Source: Rhodobacter sp. (GTDB taxonomy: Bacteria; Pseudomonadota; Alphaproteobacteria; Rhodobacterales; Rhodobacteraceae). From it: 41,273 nt of DNA. The stretch lies in NCBI GenBank assembly GCA_030065095.1, contig JASJDP010000040.1, forward strand, positions 1 to 41,273. The letters are read 5' to 3'. Of the stretch, positions 32,185 to 41,144 are shown in pieces. The position numbers and the translations under genes were made by a program. A model generated the notes under the pieces. The model saw nothing but the letters and a program-made list of their open reading frames with translations, was not told where the DNA came from and ran no database searches. Numbering within the stretch: the stretch's first letter is position 1; each line of letters opens with the position of its first letter.

Positions 32185-33528
32185 GTGGATGGCTCCTGCT
32201 CCATCGGCGTTGTGATGCGCCATAGTGCAGTTGTCATCGACTGCTCGGAGAGGAGCCACCCAATGACAGTTAAGACCGTAGGGCTGGATCTGGCCAAGGA
32301 TGTGTTTCAGGTTTACGGGATTTCCGCGACAGGCCGCAGGGTGTTCAACACGAAGATCAAGCGCGCGACGTTGCTCGACTTCTTCGAAGCGCTGCCACCT
32401 TGCGTCGTCGGTTTGGAGGCATGCGGATCAGCTCACCATTGGGGTCGTCAACTCAGCAGGCTCGGTCATGACGTCCGCTTGATGCCGGCGGCCTACGTTA
32501 AACCGTATGTGAAGCGCGGCAACACCGATGCCGCAGATGCCGAGGCCATCTGCGAGGCCATGCGCCGCCCGACAATGCGGTTCGTCGAGCTGAAATCCGA
32601 GAATCAGCAGGCGATCCTTGCGCTCCACCGCACGCGTGACCTCGTGGTTCGGCAAAGAACGCAGCTGGCTAACATGATCCGCGGTCTCCTGCGTGAGTTC
32701 TGCCATGTCATACCGACAGGGATTGAAGCTGTGATTGCCTTCGCGAAGCGCCACCTTGAAGGCGACCGGCCAGAGATGCCCGACCTGGCCAACGGCATTC
32801 TCGGCACGGTGTGCTACCAATTCATCGGCGTCCATGAGCGCATCGAGGGTTATTCGAAGATGATCGAACAGCACGCGATGCTCGATGCCAACGCGCGCAG
32901 GCTGATGCGCATGCCGGGTGTCGAACCGATCTCCGCCTCCGCTATCTTAGCGACCATCGGCGACGCGAAACAGTTCCGGACCGGCCGCGACTTTGCCGCT
33001 TGGCTGGGATTGACCCCGCTCAACAAATCCAGCGGCGGCAAGGAAAAGCTCGGCCGGATCACCAAGAAGGGCGACCGATACATCCGTAAGCTCCTGATCG
33101 TCGGCATGACGTCCCGCGCGCTGATGGGCAAGAAACATCCCGAACGCATCGACATCTGGAGCGCGAAGATCCTTGCCGAGAAGCCGTTCCGGCTGGCGAC
33201 GGTGGCCATGGCCAACAAGGCCGCCCGGATCATCTGGGCGATGCTGACGAAACGAGAAGACTACCGGCAGCCGGTCGCCTGACCGAACGACCTGCCGAGA
33301 GATGCAAGACGCTTGATGTGATGATGCGGATGGAAGTCAACCAAGAGCAAGGATACTCCGACGAATGTCCCGGCCCCCGAGGTCGTTAAGCCGATAGGAA
33401 CCTTGCTCGCGAAACTCATCAGGGCCAGTGGCGACGACGCCGCGACGCAAACAGGCCGGACACACGACTATACTGACGAACAGCCGCAAACTCGCAAACA
33501 AACCTCCTGCAATGCAGGAGCCATCCAC
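32185..33528 (+). mobile_element. IS1111-type insertion sequence
   Basis: GTGGATGGCTCCTGC at 32185-32199 and its exact complement GCAGGAGCCATCCAC at 33514-33528 are 15-bp inverted repeats flanking an intact transposase. The noncoding stretch after the transposase (about 230 bp) is the expected place of a bridge RNA. The true tips are likely a few bases outside the repeats. Confidence 0.85.
32263..33282 (+). CDS. IS110 family transposase
   Basis: A 339-aa transposase from ATG 32263, with GGAGAGGAG shortly upstream. Motifs: VGLDLAKDVFQVYG, NTDAADAEAICEAM, RMPGVEPISASAIL and the C-terminal serine motif LNKSSGGKEKLGRI. The reading frame is intact and the element has both repeats, so it could still move. 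Confidence 0.95.
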   Translation: MTVKTVGLDLAKDVFQVYGISATGRRVFNTKIKRATLLDFFEALPPCVVGLEACGSAHHWGRQLSRLGHDVRLMPAAYVKPYVKRGNTDAADAEAICEAMRRPTMRFVELKSENQQAILALHRTRDLVVRQRTQLANMIRGLLREFCHVIPTGIEAVIAFAKRHLEGDRPEMPDLANGILGTVCYQFIGVHERIEGYSKMIEQHAMLDANARRLMRMPGVEPISASAILATIGDAKQFRTGRDFAAWLGLTPLNKSSGGKEKLGRITKKGDRYIRKLLIVGMTSRALMGKKHPERIDIWSAKILAEKPFRLATVAMANKAARIIWAMLTKREDYRQPVA

Positions 33529-34072
33529 ACAGGACCTAAGGGTCCATTCCCAATAGGTCCAAATCAGGCTGTTTCGCGAACGAAAAAAACTGTGTCGGAT
33601 AGGCGCTCAGGACATCGATCTCGCCCTCTAGGAAAGGCGAAAACGGTCGGACAGTATTGAAGAACACACCTCTTGAGTCATCCCGTTGATGATCGTGGCG
33701 CGTCCACGAGCGTTAGGCGAATTGCCTTGCTTGACGCGGCAGAAGGTGCTTGCGGAAGTGCCAGTCTCTGTCGCGATAGCAGCGGCTTCTAGGTCGTGCT
33801 TTTGCTCGCATGCCTTGGGCATCGCGCCAAGTTTCACGATTCTGTCTGTTGTTATGGCCCATCTAGCCCAGCCGCACACGCTGAAAGACAAGGCACAACT
33901 GTCTAATTGAATTTTTCGATCGATGTCATAGTATTCGCATGCTTTTTTTAGCATTGACCCTTGCTGCAATTCACCGCCACACGCGGGAATTAAGAAGGCA
34001 GGCCTTGTCGCGTTACAGCTATCTTGCCAAAGCCTGTTGAAAAGACACATTCTTTGATTGGAGTATAAAGCT
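33529..34072. other. 540-bp region with a possible decayed HTH gene
   Basis: The minus frame around 33628-33936 contains EAAAIATETGTSASTFCRVKQG, which resembles the helix-turn-helix of XRE-type regulators (IAxETGxSxSTLSRVExG). No ribosome site or clear start supports it, and its C-terminus looks truncated. It could be a short decayed regulator. No other gene is apparent. Confidence 0.3.
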
Positions 34073-34594
34073 GTGAAAATCCGTTGCCTGAAGGAATTAA
34101 GTATTATTGCAGTTTGCCTCACGCTCACCTGCTGTTCTCCTCAAAAGCTGCAGCTAAGTGTGACGCAAGATCCCCGCTTCACACATGATCCTCAGACCGA
34201 TCCGGCACCGGGGCGGAGAGATCGATATCCAGGAACCTGGAATGTCGCAGTTGACCGGCGAATAGCTTGGTGTAACGGCTTTAACCAATGGATCGCTGGA
34301 ATTGACTGGCAGCAGACATATGCTCCCAGAGAGCGCACGCTGTCTGCTTCTGAGAGATTGGTGCAGCGAGTTGTGCTGACACGCGTTGCCGACGACTGCA
34401 CAGGAATGGAGCGAACCATCGTCGTCACGCTCGTGGAAATGTTCAACCCGGCAAGGACTCTGGACACTCTCTCCGCATTCGATTGCACCGAAGTTGACGC
34501 GGATATCAGCTGGGAAGGCGAAGTTGCCATCGTGGATCTGGATGAGCTTCCGACAAGTCTCGTTTCACGAATTCCGGACTTTCGAAGTAATTAG
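34073..34594 (+). CDS. small lipoprotein of unknown function
   Basis: A 173-aa protein from GTG 34073, with GGAG 9 bases before it. The N-terminus is a lipoprotein signal (VKIRCLKELSIIAVCLTL followed by TCCSPQ, lipobox near LTCC). The mature part has conserved-looking Trp and Cys residues (RIAWCNGFNQWIAGIDWQQ; VADDCTGMERTIVVTL; SAFDCTEVDADISWEG) that may form one or two disulfides. I do not recognise the family. It lies alone between IS elements, with lower GC than the chromosomal-style genes to the left. Confidence 0.7.
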   Translation: MKIRCLKELSIIAVCLTLTCCSPQKLQLSVTQDPRFTHDPQTDPAPGRRDRYPGTWNVAVDRRIAWCNGFNQWIAGIDWQQTYAPRERTLSASERLVQRVVLTRVADDCTGMERTIVVTLVEMFNPARTLDTLSAFDCTEVDADISWEGEVAIVDLDELPTSLVSRIPDFRSN

Positions 34595-34859
34595 AGTGCG
34601 ATAATATTCCGCACAAACGACGAGCGGAGATTTCTGAGCAGAGATCAGATCGAAGGTCTCGAAGATGAGCTTGACGACGACGTCGCCGCATGATGGCTGA
34701 GAGCCCACTTCGGATGCGGCGAAACCTCGCTGCGCGTGTTCGCAACATGGGATTCGCTGCATTAAGGCCAGTTCTTCCTCCGCACCGTACCAGGAAAGGC
34801 CGTCGCTGATGCGGTTTGCTGTGAGTTCGCGGAAGCAAATAATCAGGTTGAAGGCCTAG

Positions 34860-35701
34860 GGTCCGTACTTAAATGGGGGGGTCTCCTACGGGGGTTTCTG
34901 ATTCAAGATGTCCGGGAGGGCATTTTCATGAGCAGTCTTTACTGGTTGGATGATAAGAGCTGGTCGCAGATCGCGCCCTTGCTGCCGCGCGGTCGGCGGG
35001 GCGCGCGACGGGTCGATGACCGGCGGGTTATCTCGGGCATCATGCACATGCTGAAGACGGGCGCGCGGTGGCGGGACTGTCCTCCCGAATACGGTCCCTA
35101 TACGACGATCTAAAACCGCTTCAACCGTTGGAGCAAACAGGGCGTCCGGCAGGCGATCTTCTATGCGCTGACCGGCTCGGCGGGGGTCGTTGGCGTGCGA
35201 TCGGTCGCCATCTACAGCACGCATGTCAAGGCACACCGATCCGCCTCCGGCGCAAAAGGGGGACCTTCCGGCATGCGATAGGCCGCTCGCGCGGCGGCCG
35301 GACCACGAAGTTACACGCGCTTTGTGACGGTCAGGGGCGGCCCGTTGCATTCCTGCTGACGCCCGGCAATATCAATGACATAACGCCCGCGCTCGATCTC
35401 CTTGCGATGATCGCGCCGCCCGACATGCTGCTGGCCGACAAAGCCTATGATGCAAACCGGCTAAGGCTCTGGCTCGACGAACAAGGGGCTGTGGCCGTCA
35501 TTCCCTCCACCACCTCCCGCCGTGCGCCGATCCTCTACGACACCATGCGATACAAGGCACGCAACCTGATCGAACGCAGGTTCTGCCGTCTCAAGGACTT
35601 CCGGCGCATCGCGACGCGATACGACAAGCGCGCGGACATCTTCCTGTCCGCAGTCTGTCTCGCCGCGGCAATCTCGTGGTGGACCTAATTGAGGCTGGAC
35701 C
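34860..35701 (+). mobile_element. IS5 family (IS427-type) insertion sequence with CTAG duplication
   Basis: The ends GGTCCGTACTTAAAT (left) and, read inward from the right, GGTCCAGCCTCAATT are imperfect inverted repeats. CTAG is directly repeated at 34856-34859 and 35702-35705, a 4-bp target duplication of the YTAR type usual for this family. So both ends are intact and the insertion is readable to the base. The transposase inside is disrupted. Confidence 0.85.
34928..35688 (+). pseudogene. IS5/IS427-type transposase with nonsense mutation
   Basis: The first frame (MSSLYWLDDKSWSQIAPLLP ...) ends in TAA at 35111-35113 at a point where the family continues with YNRFNRWS. The codon is TAA where TAT is expected, so a single T-to-A change broke it. 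Later the coding frame shifts at GCAAAAGGGGGACC, which is the kind of A-G run that IS427-group elements use for programmed frameshifting. The second frame then carries GRSRGGRTTKLHALCD, LLADKAYDANRLR and the end RFCRLKDFRRIATRYDK. The shift may be natural. The stop is not. Confidence 0.85.
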
Positions 35702-35705
35702 CTAG

Positions 35706-36151
35706 TTTTGATCGGACCAAGAAAGTTCCGTGCACACCGGTCGTCACATTGATGAATAAACTATGGGCGTCGATTTCCGGCTGCAGCTAGTCCCCATCCA
35801 AGCGATATATGGGAATTTCGTTCACGAGGCTTGGTTTCATTGAGCGAATTCCCGGAAAGGCGTTGCAATTTCGGCTTGATGTTCGTCTCGGTATTGCCCT
35901 TCATGCATGCATAATGTGCGCAGTGGTGGATAGCTCAATCGACCAAGGATGGACGAGATGGGGATTCCGTCTGCACTTGGCTAGGTTTAAGTATCACATC
36001 AAGAGCTTTGTCAAAAGCGATTATGGAGAAAGATTGGCTGGTGGAATTGGCGAGTAGGGCGTAAAGGACATTTTCAACCAAACCACCGCGAATATGCTGC
36101 AGCACATTTAAAAGAAAACGCCAAGGCAAAATTCCCCAGGGGAGAATTAAT
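35706..36151. other. 450-bp leader/promoter region of the MNIO operon
   Basis: No convincing gene. A plus-strand frame at 35809-36057 lacks a ribosome site and resembles nothing I know. The AT-rich stretch near 36060-36120 is the likely promoter region. The IS427-type insertion sits immediately to its left, so a promoter could have been altered by it. Confidence 0.35.
36130..36148 (+). promoter_or_regulatory. hairpin covering the ribosome site of the ferritin-like gene
   Basis: AATTCCCC can pair with GGGG(AG)AATT, with a 2-base bulge, and the right arm includes the Shine-Dalgarno GGGGAGAA that serves GTG 36152. The hairpin could limit translation unless opened. The short stem makes this tentative. 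Confidence 0.3.
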
Positions 36152-38461
36152 GTGACCGACCAGACTTCAAGCGTTTCAAAAGGCACGCAAGCCGAAATCG
36201 ACAAAATGTCCAAAGAAACAACCGTTTCGACGCTGAAAACGGTACTGCGAGCGGCCATCAAGCTCGAGATGGCGACCATCCCGATCTATCTTTACACTTA
36301 CTACTCTCTCTGCCGGAAACCCGGTCAGGACGAGCCACCGACGCGTAAGAACCATCCTGTTCCCGCGCGCGAGGCGTTTCCCCACGAAAGTTCGCTTTTC
36401 GCAAACGAGGCCGGCGCGACAATCATGAGCGTTGCGGTCGAAGAGATGCTGCACCTTTCGCTGGCGATGAACCTTTTGACCTCGATGCTTGAGGAGGGTG
36501 AGACCCTGCCGCAGATCTACGATGAACTGACCTTCGGCGCCTCGGGAGGGATAGTGCTGCCAGACCTCAGCATGCTGACCAAGAAAGAGCGGACCCAATT
36601 GGGCCGGCCGAAGATCGCATCCGTCGACGACCCGAAAAAACCGGTCGAAAAGGTTACTGGCGCGCCGTTGGAGATCCCGCTGGACAAGTTCTGCCTGGAC
36701 CAGACCAACCACTTCATGCGGATCGAATACCCTGCGGTTAAGGGTTCGGTCTCAGAGAAAGTGGATCTCTCGGATCCGGAGTGGGCCACGATTGGTGAAG
36801 TCTATGACTTTGCCAAGGCGCTGATCCATCATCTGCAGGCTCTCGACCCGGCAGGCTGCGATGCCGTTTTCCAAAAGAACCTGCAAGGGCAGATCGGGCC
36901 CGACAACTACTCGGGCAGCAACATCGACACGTTATCGTCCGGGAAGAAGCCCTTCGCATTCAAAAGCCCACCGCCCGCAGACAAGGCCGACCCGAAATCG
37001 GCCGCCCATGTGGCCAAGTTCGAGAATAACGACCACCACGACCACGTGGGTGAAGGCGCCGAAGCCCTGGAACGGGTCTGGACGGCGCAGAATGCCCTCG
37101 ATGCAATCGACACGATCTGCGAGCAAGGCGAAGGGTCCGACTATTCGGGCTTTGTCGAGGACGACAACAAGAAAGAGGAATCGCACTACTTCAAATTCTG
37201 GTCGCTCAGCGCCATGCAAAAAGGGTACAAATACGACAAGAAGCCCCCACAAGTCGCGGGCATGACCCCGCCATCGGTTCCGGACAAGCCGTTGACCGAA
37301 AAAGAGCTTCTTGCGCGTTTTGTCTATGACGTCCCAAAGAACCCCAAGGCGTCCGACTATTGCGAGGCCGCGCGGGCACTGGTGGATGTGGCCAACGGGC
37401 TCTTCCAATACATGCTGATCATGACCGAAACGACGTTGCTGGTGCCGCCACCGCATCAAAAGCTCTACTTCAACAAGGCGATGCATCAGTCGATGATCTG
37501 GGTGATGGACAAGTTTTTCCAGGATCTCAGGCATGTGAAGGATCGCGGCCGCCAGGTGGTGCCGACCTTCGAAAACCCCTTCCCCGTAGGCACCACGCGC
37601 GAGACGGCCTTTGCGGCGTTGACGGATCTGGTCACAACCTGCCAGGCACGGGCGAAAGTGCTCTCCGGATACAACGAACACGTCGAATGGAACATGGGGA
37701 ATATCACCGCGCTGCCGGACGTTTCAATGTTCTGGAACGGAAATGATGGGGTGACGCCGGCGGCGCTGCCCGCCTATCTGAACGCTCCGACGGAGACGCA
37801 AGTACATCCCGACCCCAGCAAGGCTGGTCACGCGGCCCCAGTTGCCAAGATCGACAACAAAGGCACAAACAAGGAACTCTACAGGAAGTTTCCGGAATAT
37901 GAAGGTAAGCCCGCATTTCCCGGAAACCCGCCTACCGATGCCGCGCTCGACGCATCAGCAGGTTTCGGCAACTGGGTACGCCATGCCTGCATGGGACTGA
38001 ACTCGTGTAAGAACCAGGGCCGCACGCTGAACAACGACTGTGCGGGCCAGGGCTGGTGTTCGACGGCGTTGGGCTACAATGCGGCCAGCCCGGCCGAACC
38101 GTACGTTTCGGATCACACTTGTCATGTGAAGAACAATTGTCGCGGTCAAGGCGGATGCGGACTTTACGGCACCGAAGAGGAGCTCTCGACACCAGGCGGC
38201 AATGCGTGCCAGGCGCGCGGGTCCTGTGCGACGCCGATCAACGCCGAGCGTTTCATCACCGAGGGGGAGAATCGCCAGAAGAGCGTCTGGAACCAGGCTC
38301 GCGAACATTTCCAGGCCGAGTTCGGCAAAGCCGGTAAATCCTTCGGTAAGCCGCCCGCCGACTATCCAAGCGGGCCGCGCATCCAATGGATCGAAGCCAG
38401 CGGCCACGGTATGACAGCCTGCGGTGCAAGCGGCATGAGCGGCGCCGGCAGCTGCGCCTAA
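36152..38461 (+). CDS. ferritin-like protein with Cys-rich C-terminal tail, candidate MNIO substrate
   Basis: A 769-aa protein starting at GTG 36152. The N-terminal domain resembles the ferritin-like VioB/iminophenyl-pyruvate synthase group: E39 in IKLEMATIPIYLYTYYSL, E97-E98 and H101 in VAVEEMLHLSLAMNLL, then QTNHFMRIEYPAVKG. These could bind a di-iron site. The middle is a second helical part. From C613 on the character changes: HACMGLNSCKNQGR, NNDCAGQGWCST, HTCHVKNNCRGQGGCG, NACQARGSCATPIN and a last MTACGASG..GSC, 11 cysteines in CxxxxxCxxQG-type spacing. The stop overlaps the MNIO gene start (TAATG). Tails like this are modified by MNIO enzymes in known RiPPs. No signal peptide is visible. 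Confidence 0.85.
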   Translation: MTDQTSSVSKGTQAEIDKMSKETTVSTLKTVLRAAIKLEMATIPIYLYTYYSLCRKPGQDEPPTRKNHPVPAREAFPHESSLFANEAGATIMSVAVEEMLHLSLAMNLLTSMLEEGETLPQIYDELTFGASGGIVLPDLSMLTKKERTQLGRPKIASVDDPKKPVEKVTGAPLEIPLDKFCLDQTNHFMRIEYPAVKGSVSEKVDLSDPEWATIGEVYDFAKALIHHLQALDPAGCDAVFQKNLQGQIGPDNYSGSNIDTLSSGKKPFAFKSPPPADKADPKSAAHVAKFENNDHHDHVGEGAEALERVWTAQNALDAIDTICEQGEGSDYSGFVEDDNKKEESHYFKFWSLSAMQKGYKYDKKPPQVAGMTPPSVPDKPLTEKELLARFVYDVPKNPKASDYCEAARALVDVANGLFQYMLIMTETTLLVPPPHQKLYFNKAMHQSMIWVMDKFFQDLRHVKDRGRQVVPTFENPFPVGTTRETAFAALTDLVTTCQARAKVLSGYNEHVEWNMGNITALPDVSMFWNGNDGVTPAALPAYLNAPTETQVHPDPSKAGHAAPVAKIDNKGTNKELYRKFPEYEGKPAFPGNPPTDAALDASAGFGNWVRHACMGLNSCKNQGRTLNNDCAGQGWCSTALGYNAASPAEPYVSDHTCHVKNNCRGQGGCGLYGTEEELSTPGGNACQARGSCATPINAERFITEGENRQKSVWNQAREHFQAEFGKAGKSFGKPPADYPSGPRIQWIEASGHGMTACGASGMSGAGSCA

Positions 38462-39420
38462 TGCGGGACGCTGCATCTTTTGCGGCAGTGGTCAGCGCCC
38501 TGCCCAAGCTTGGGCTAGGTGTTGGCCTGCGCAACGAGCACTTCGACCACATCCTGTCCGAGCGGCCGGATGTGGATTGGTTTGAAGCAATCTCCGAAAA
38601 CTTCATGGACTCAGGCGGGCGCCCCGGTTGGGTCATTCGGCAAATCGCCGAGCGCTATCCGATCGCGCTGCATGGTGTGTCGATGTCAATCGGCAGCACC
38701 GATCCCCTGAATGCCGACTACCTTCGCAAGCTCAAGCACCTCGCGGACGACGTACAAGCCAAATGGGTCAGCGATCATCTGTGCTGGACTGGCGTTCTGA
38801 GCATCAACAGCCACGATCTGCTGCCTCTGCCCTTGAATCAGGAAACGCTGACCCAAGTCACCGCGCGGGTGCATCACGTGCAAGAGGTCCTCGGGCGGCC
38901 TCTGGTGCTTGAGAACCCTTCCACCTATGCCAGTTTTCAGAACTCTGACATTCCCGAGCCCGAGTTCCTCAGCACGCTTTCGGATGCGGCGGGCTGCGGG
39001 CTGCTTTTGGACGTCAATAATGTCTATGTGTCCTGCTTCAACGATGGCTCCGATCCGTTGGATTACCTTGAAGGCTTCCCTTTTGATCGTGTGGTTCAGA
39101 TGCATCTGGCGGGGCACACCCATTGTGGCTCGCACTTGCTGGACACCCATGACAAACCGGTGACCCGCGGAGTCTGGGAGTTATTCCGCCTTGCATGGCA
39201 AAAAAGCGGCGGAGCGTCGACGTTACTGGAATGGGATGGCGATGTTCCCGATTTTCCAAGCCTTCACCAAGAGGTGAGGAAGGCCAGGAATTTCATGCAA
39301 GGCGAGCTCGACGCCTTGCAGTTGTACCAAACAGACCAGGCTGCCGTTGCGCCAGCGGTTTCCAATCCGGTCGATTTCATTGTGCCTGAGTTCCGCGGTC
39401 AGTCGCGGCTGGAGCCATGA
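38461..39420 (+). CDS. DUF692 multinuclear iron oxidase (MNIO), MbnB/BufB-like
   Basis: A 319-aa TIM-barrel enzyme of the DUF692 family, the oxidases that modify cysteine or other residues of precursor peptides (methanobactin MbnB, TglH, ChrH, bufferin BufB). Iron-binding motifs are complete: GVGLRNEH near the start, H71 in HGVSMSIG, D105-H106 in SDHLCW, E151 in LENPSTY, D184 with N186-N187 in LDVNNVYVS, H215, H219 and H221 in HLAGHTHCG, D228 and D231 in DTHDKPV, E257 in LLEWDGD. It begins on the TAATG overlap and ends in an ATGA overlap with the partner gene, so all three proteins are made from one message in fixed ratio. The substrate is inferred to be the upstream Cys-rich tail. Confidence 0.93.
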   Translation: MRDAASFAAVVSALPKLGLGVGLRNEHFDHILSERPDVDWFEAISENFMDSGGRPGWVIRQIAERYPIALHGVSMSIGSTDPLNADYLRKLKHLADDVQAKWVSDHLCWTGVLSINSHDLLPLPLNQETLTQVTARVHHVQEVLGRPLVLENPSTYASFQNSDIPEPEFLSTLSDAAGCGLLLDVNNVYVSCFNDGSDPLDYLEGFPFDRVVQMHLAGHTHCGSHLLDTHDKPVTRGVWELFRLAWQKSGGASTLLEWDGDVPDFPSLHQEVRKARNFMQGELDALQLYQTDQAAVAPAVSNPVDFIVPEFRGQSRLEP

Positions 39421-40229
39421 ACGAGACTACATCTCTGCGTGCGATGCAGGAATGGATGCAAAGCGCACTCATCGCGCCACACCAGGTGAGGCCGCAAGAC
39501 GTGGCGGAAAGGCTCAAACCTTCAAATCGCTTGTCGGCGGCGGAACGTTTGGGGATCTACCAGTCAAGCTACATCGCACGGCTCTGTGCATGCTTGGCCG
39601 AACAATTCCCGGCGTCGCGGCACGCTCTTGGTCCGCAACTCTTTGACCAATTCGCGCGTTTGTACCTCAGCGAGGTTCCATCCGACAGCTACACACTTCA
39701 CGAACTCGGCCGCCGATTCCCTTCTTATCTGCAAGAGACCCGTCCCGACGGCGACGCGTCAGAGGCGGAGCAGGAGGCCTGGGTCAATTTCATGATCGAC
39801 CTCGCGACCTATGAGCGATCGCTCTTCGTGCTTTTTGACGCGCCGGGGCACGAGGGCAAACCCTGGCCGACGCCTGAAACACCCGACGCGGCGCTTGTGC
39901 TGCAGCCCTGCTTCACCCTCGGTGCGTTCCGGTTCCCGGTTGCCCAGTATTACCACGATGTAACAGCCGAGTCAGACCCGTACATTCCCCCCATCGAACC
40001 CAGCTATGTGGCGATAGCGCGCCACGACTATCTGACCGCCAGCTTTCCGATCTCGCATATGCATCACGCTTTTTTGGCGGAAGTTCAGTCGACGCAAAGT
40101 ATCGACATGGCGTTGCGGGCGGTCGCAAATCGATTGAACGCCCCACTCAGCGAGGTGCGCAAGGTTTGGACCGATGACCTTCGAGAGCGTTGGATCAACA
40201 ACCACTTCTTCGTGGCACGAAACATTTAG
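39417..40229 (+). CDS. DUF2063 partner protein of the MNIO enzyme, BufC-like
   Basis: A 270-aa soluble protein. The N-terminal DUF2063 domain is recognisable by SNRLSAAERLGIYQSSYIAR, then LAEQFPASRHALG and YLSEVPSDSYTLHELGRRFP, the putative DNA-binding-like fold that in MNIO systems holds the precursor and guides it to the oxidase. The C-terminal half (YYHDVTAESDPYIPPIEPSY, and so on) forms the second domain usual for BufC-type partners. Start ATG 39417 overlaps the MNIO stop by four bases. No fourth gene follows. An IS1182-like remnant begins about 250 bp further on. Confidence 0.9.
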   Translation: MNETTSLRAMQEWMQSALIAPHQVRPQDVAERLKPSNRLSAAERLGIYQSSYIARLCACLAEQFPASRHALGPQLFDQFARLYLSEVPSDSYTLHELGRRFPSYLQETRPDGDASEAEQEAWVNFMIDLATYERSLFVLFDAPGHEGKPWPTPETPDAALVLQPCFTLGAFRFPVAQYYHDVTAESDPYIPPIEPSYVAIARHDYLTASFPISHMHHAFLAEVQSTQSIDMALRAVANRLNAPLSEVRKVWTDDLRERWINNHFFVARNI

Positions 40230-40475
40230 ATGAGCGCATTCGCCAGGGGAATCGAAAACAGTTTTGGCGTGCCTAAAACGCAATGATTGTGGCGCCTTTT
40301 GGTGTTATTTGGCTGAAGATGTGACCTGCCCCCAATTGCTGCGCAGCGTGATCAACGTCCGGTTTGACGGGCTTTATTGCGGCATCAAGACGTGGTCATG
40401 GGTGGCCGCTTTGGGCCGAGGCTGTGTGGAAACTCGGGCCTGGGTTATAGTGGTCTCCGATAGATGGAGTCGTGC
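40230..40475. other. spacer between the MNIO operon and IS1182-like remnant
   Basis: 246 bp. No terminator is clear after the DUF2063 gene. The right part, GC-rich from about 40390, is probably the left end of the IS1182-type element. Confidence 0.3.
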
Positions 40476-41144
40476 ATGTCGGGCTATATCGAGGGCGTTG
40501 ACCGCGAGCAGATCACGCTGTTTCCGGAGCGTCTTGAAGACTGGATTGGTGAGGATCATCCGGTTCGGGTGATTGACGCCTTCGTCGATGCTCTGGACCT
40601 GGCGGAGGCTGATGTTGACCGGACGACGCCGGCACAGACCGGCCGCCCCGGGTACCATCCGTCGGTTCTGCTGAAGCTCTTCGTCTATGGATACATGAAC
40701 CGTGTTGCGTCGAACCGACGGCTTGAACGGGAAGCGGGGCGCAACGTCGAGGTGATGTGGCTGACGGGCCGGTTGGTGCCCGATCACAAGACGATTGCCG
40801 ACTTTCGGAAGGACAACGGCCCTGCCATCCGCCGAGCCTGCGCCCGGTTCGTGGCGCTGTGCCGGCAGATCGGCGTGTTGGCGGCCGGCTCCGTCGCCAT
40901 CGGCGGTAGCAAAATGAAGGGCGTCAATCACCGGGATCGGAACTTCACGGCCGGCAAGGTGAAGCTTCGGCTTGGCCATCTTGAGCAGAGCGCGGCCCAG
41001 TATCTGGAGGAGATGGAGCGGACCGACCGGCAGGAACAATCCGAAGCCACGCTTCGCAAGGTCGACCGTTTGAAGGAGAAGCTGGCCCGCGTTCGCCAGG
41101 AGGTCCAGCGGCTGCAAGGGATCGCGAGTGTCTTAGCCCCTTAA
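40476..41144 (+). pseudogene. truncated IS1182 family transposase
   Basis: From ATG 40476 the 222-residue frame starts with MSGYIEGVDREQITLFPERL and continues with DUF772-like sequence (GRPGYHPSVLLKLFVYGYMN; TGRLVPDHKTIADFRKDNG), as in IS1182 transposases. The frame ends after a coiled-coil (LREKLARVRQEV-like) and a few codons, where full-length members reach about 450-500 aa with the DDE catalytic domain. So the C-terminal half is gone. The sequence that follows 41130 is unrelated to the family and suggests another element or deletion junction. Confidence 0.8.
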
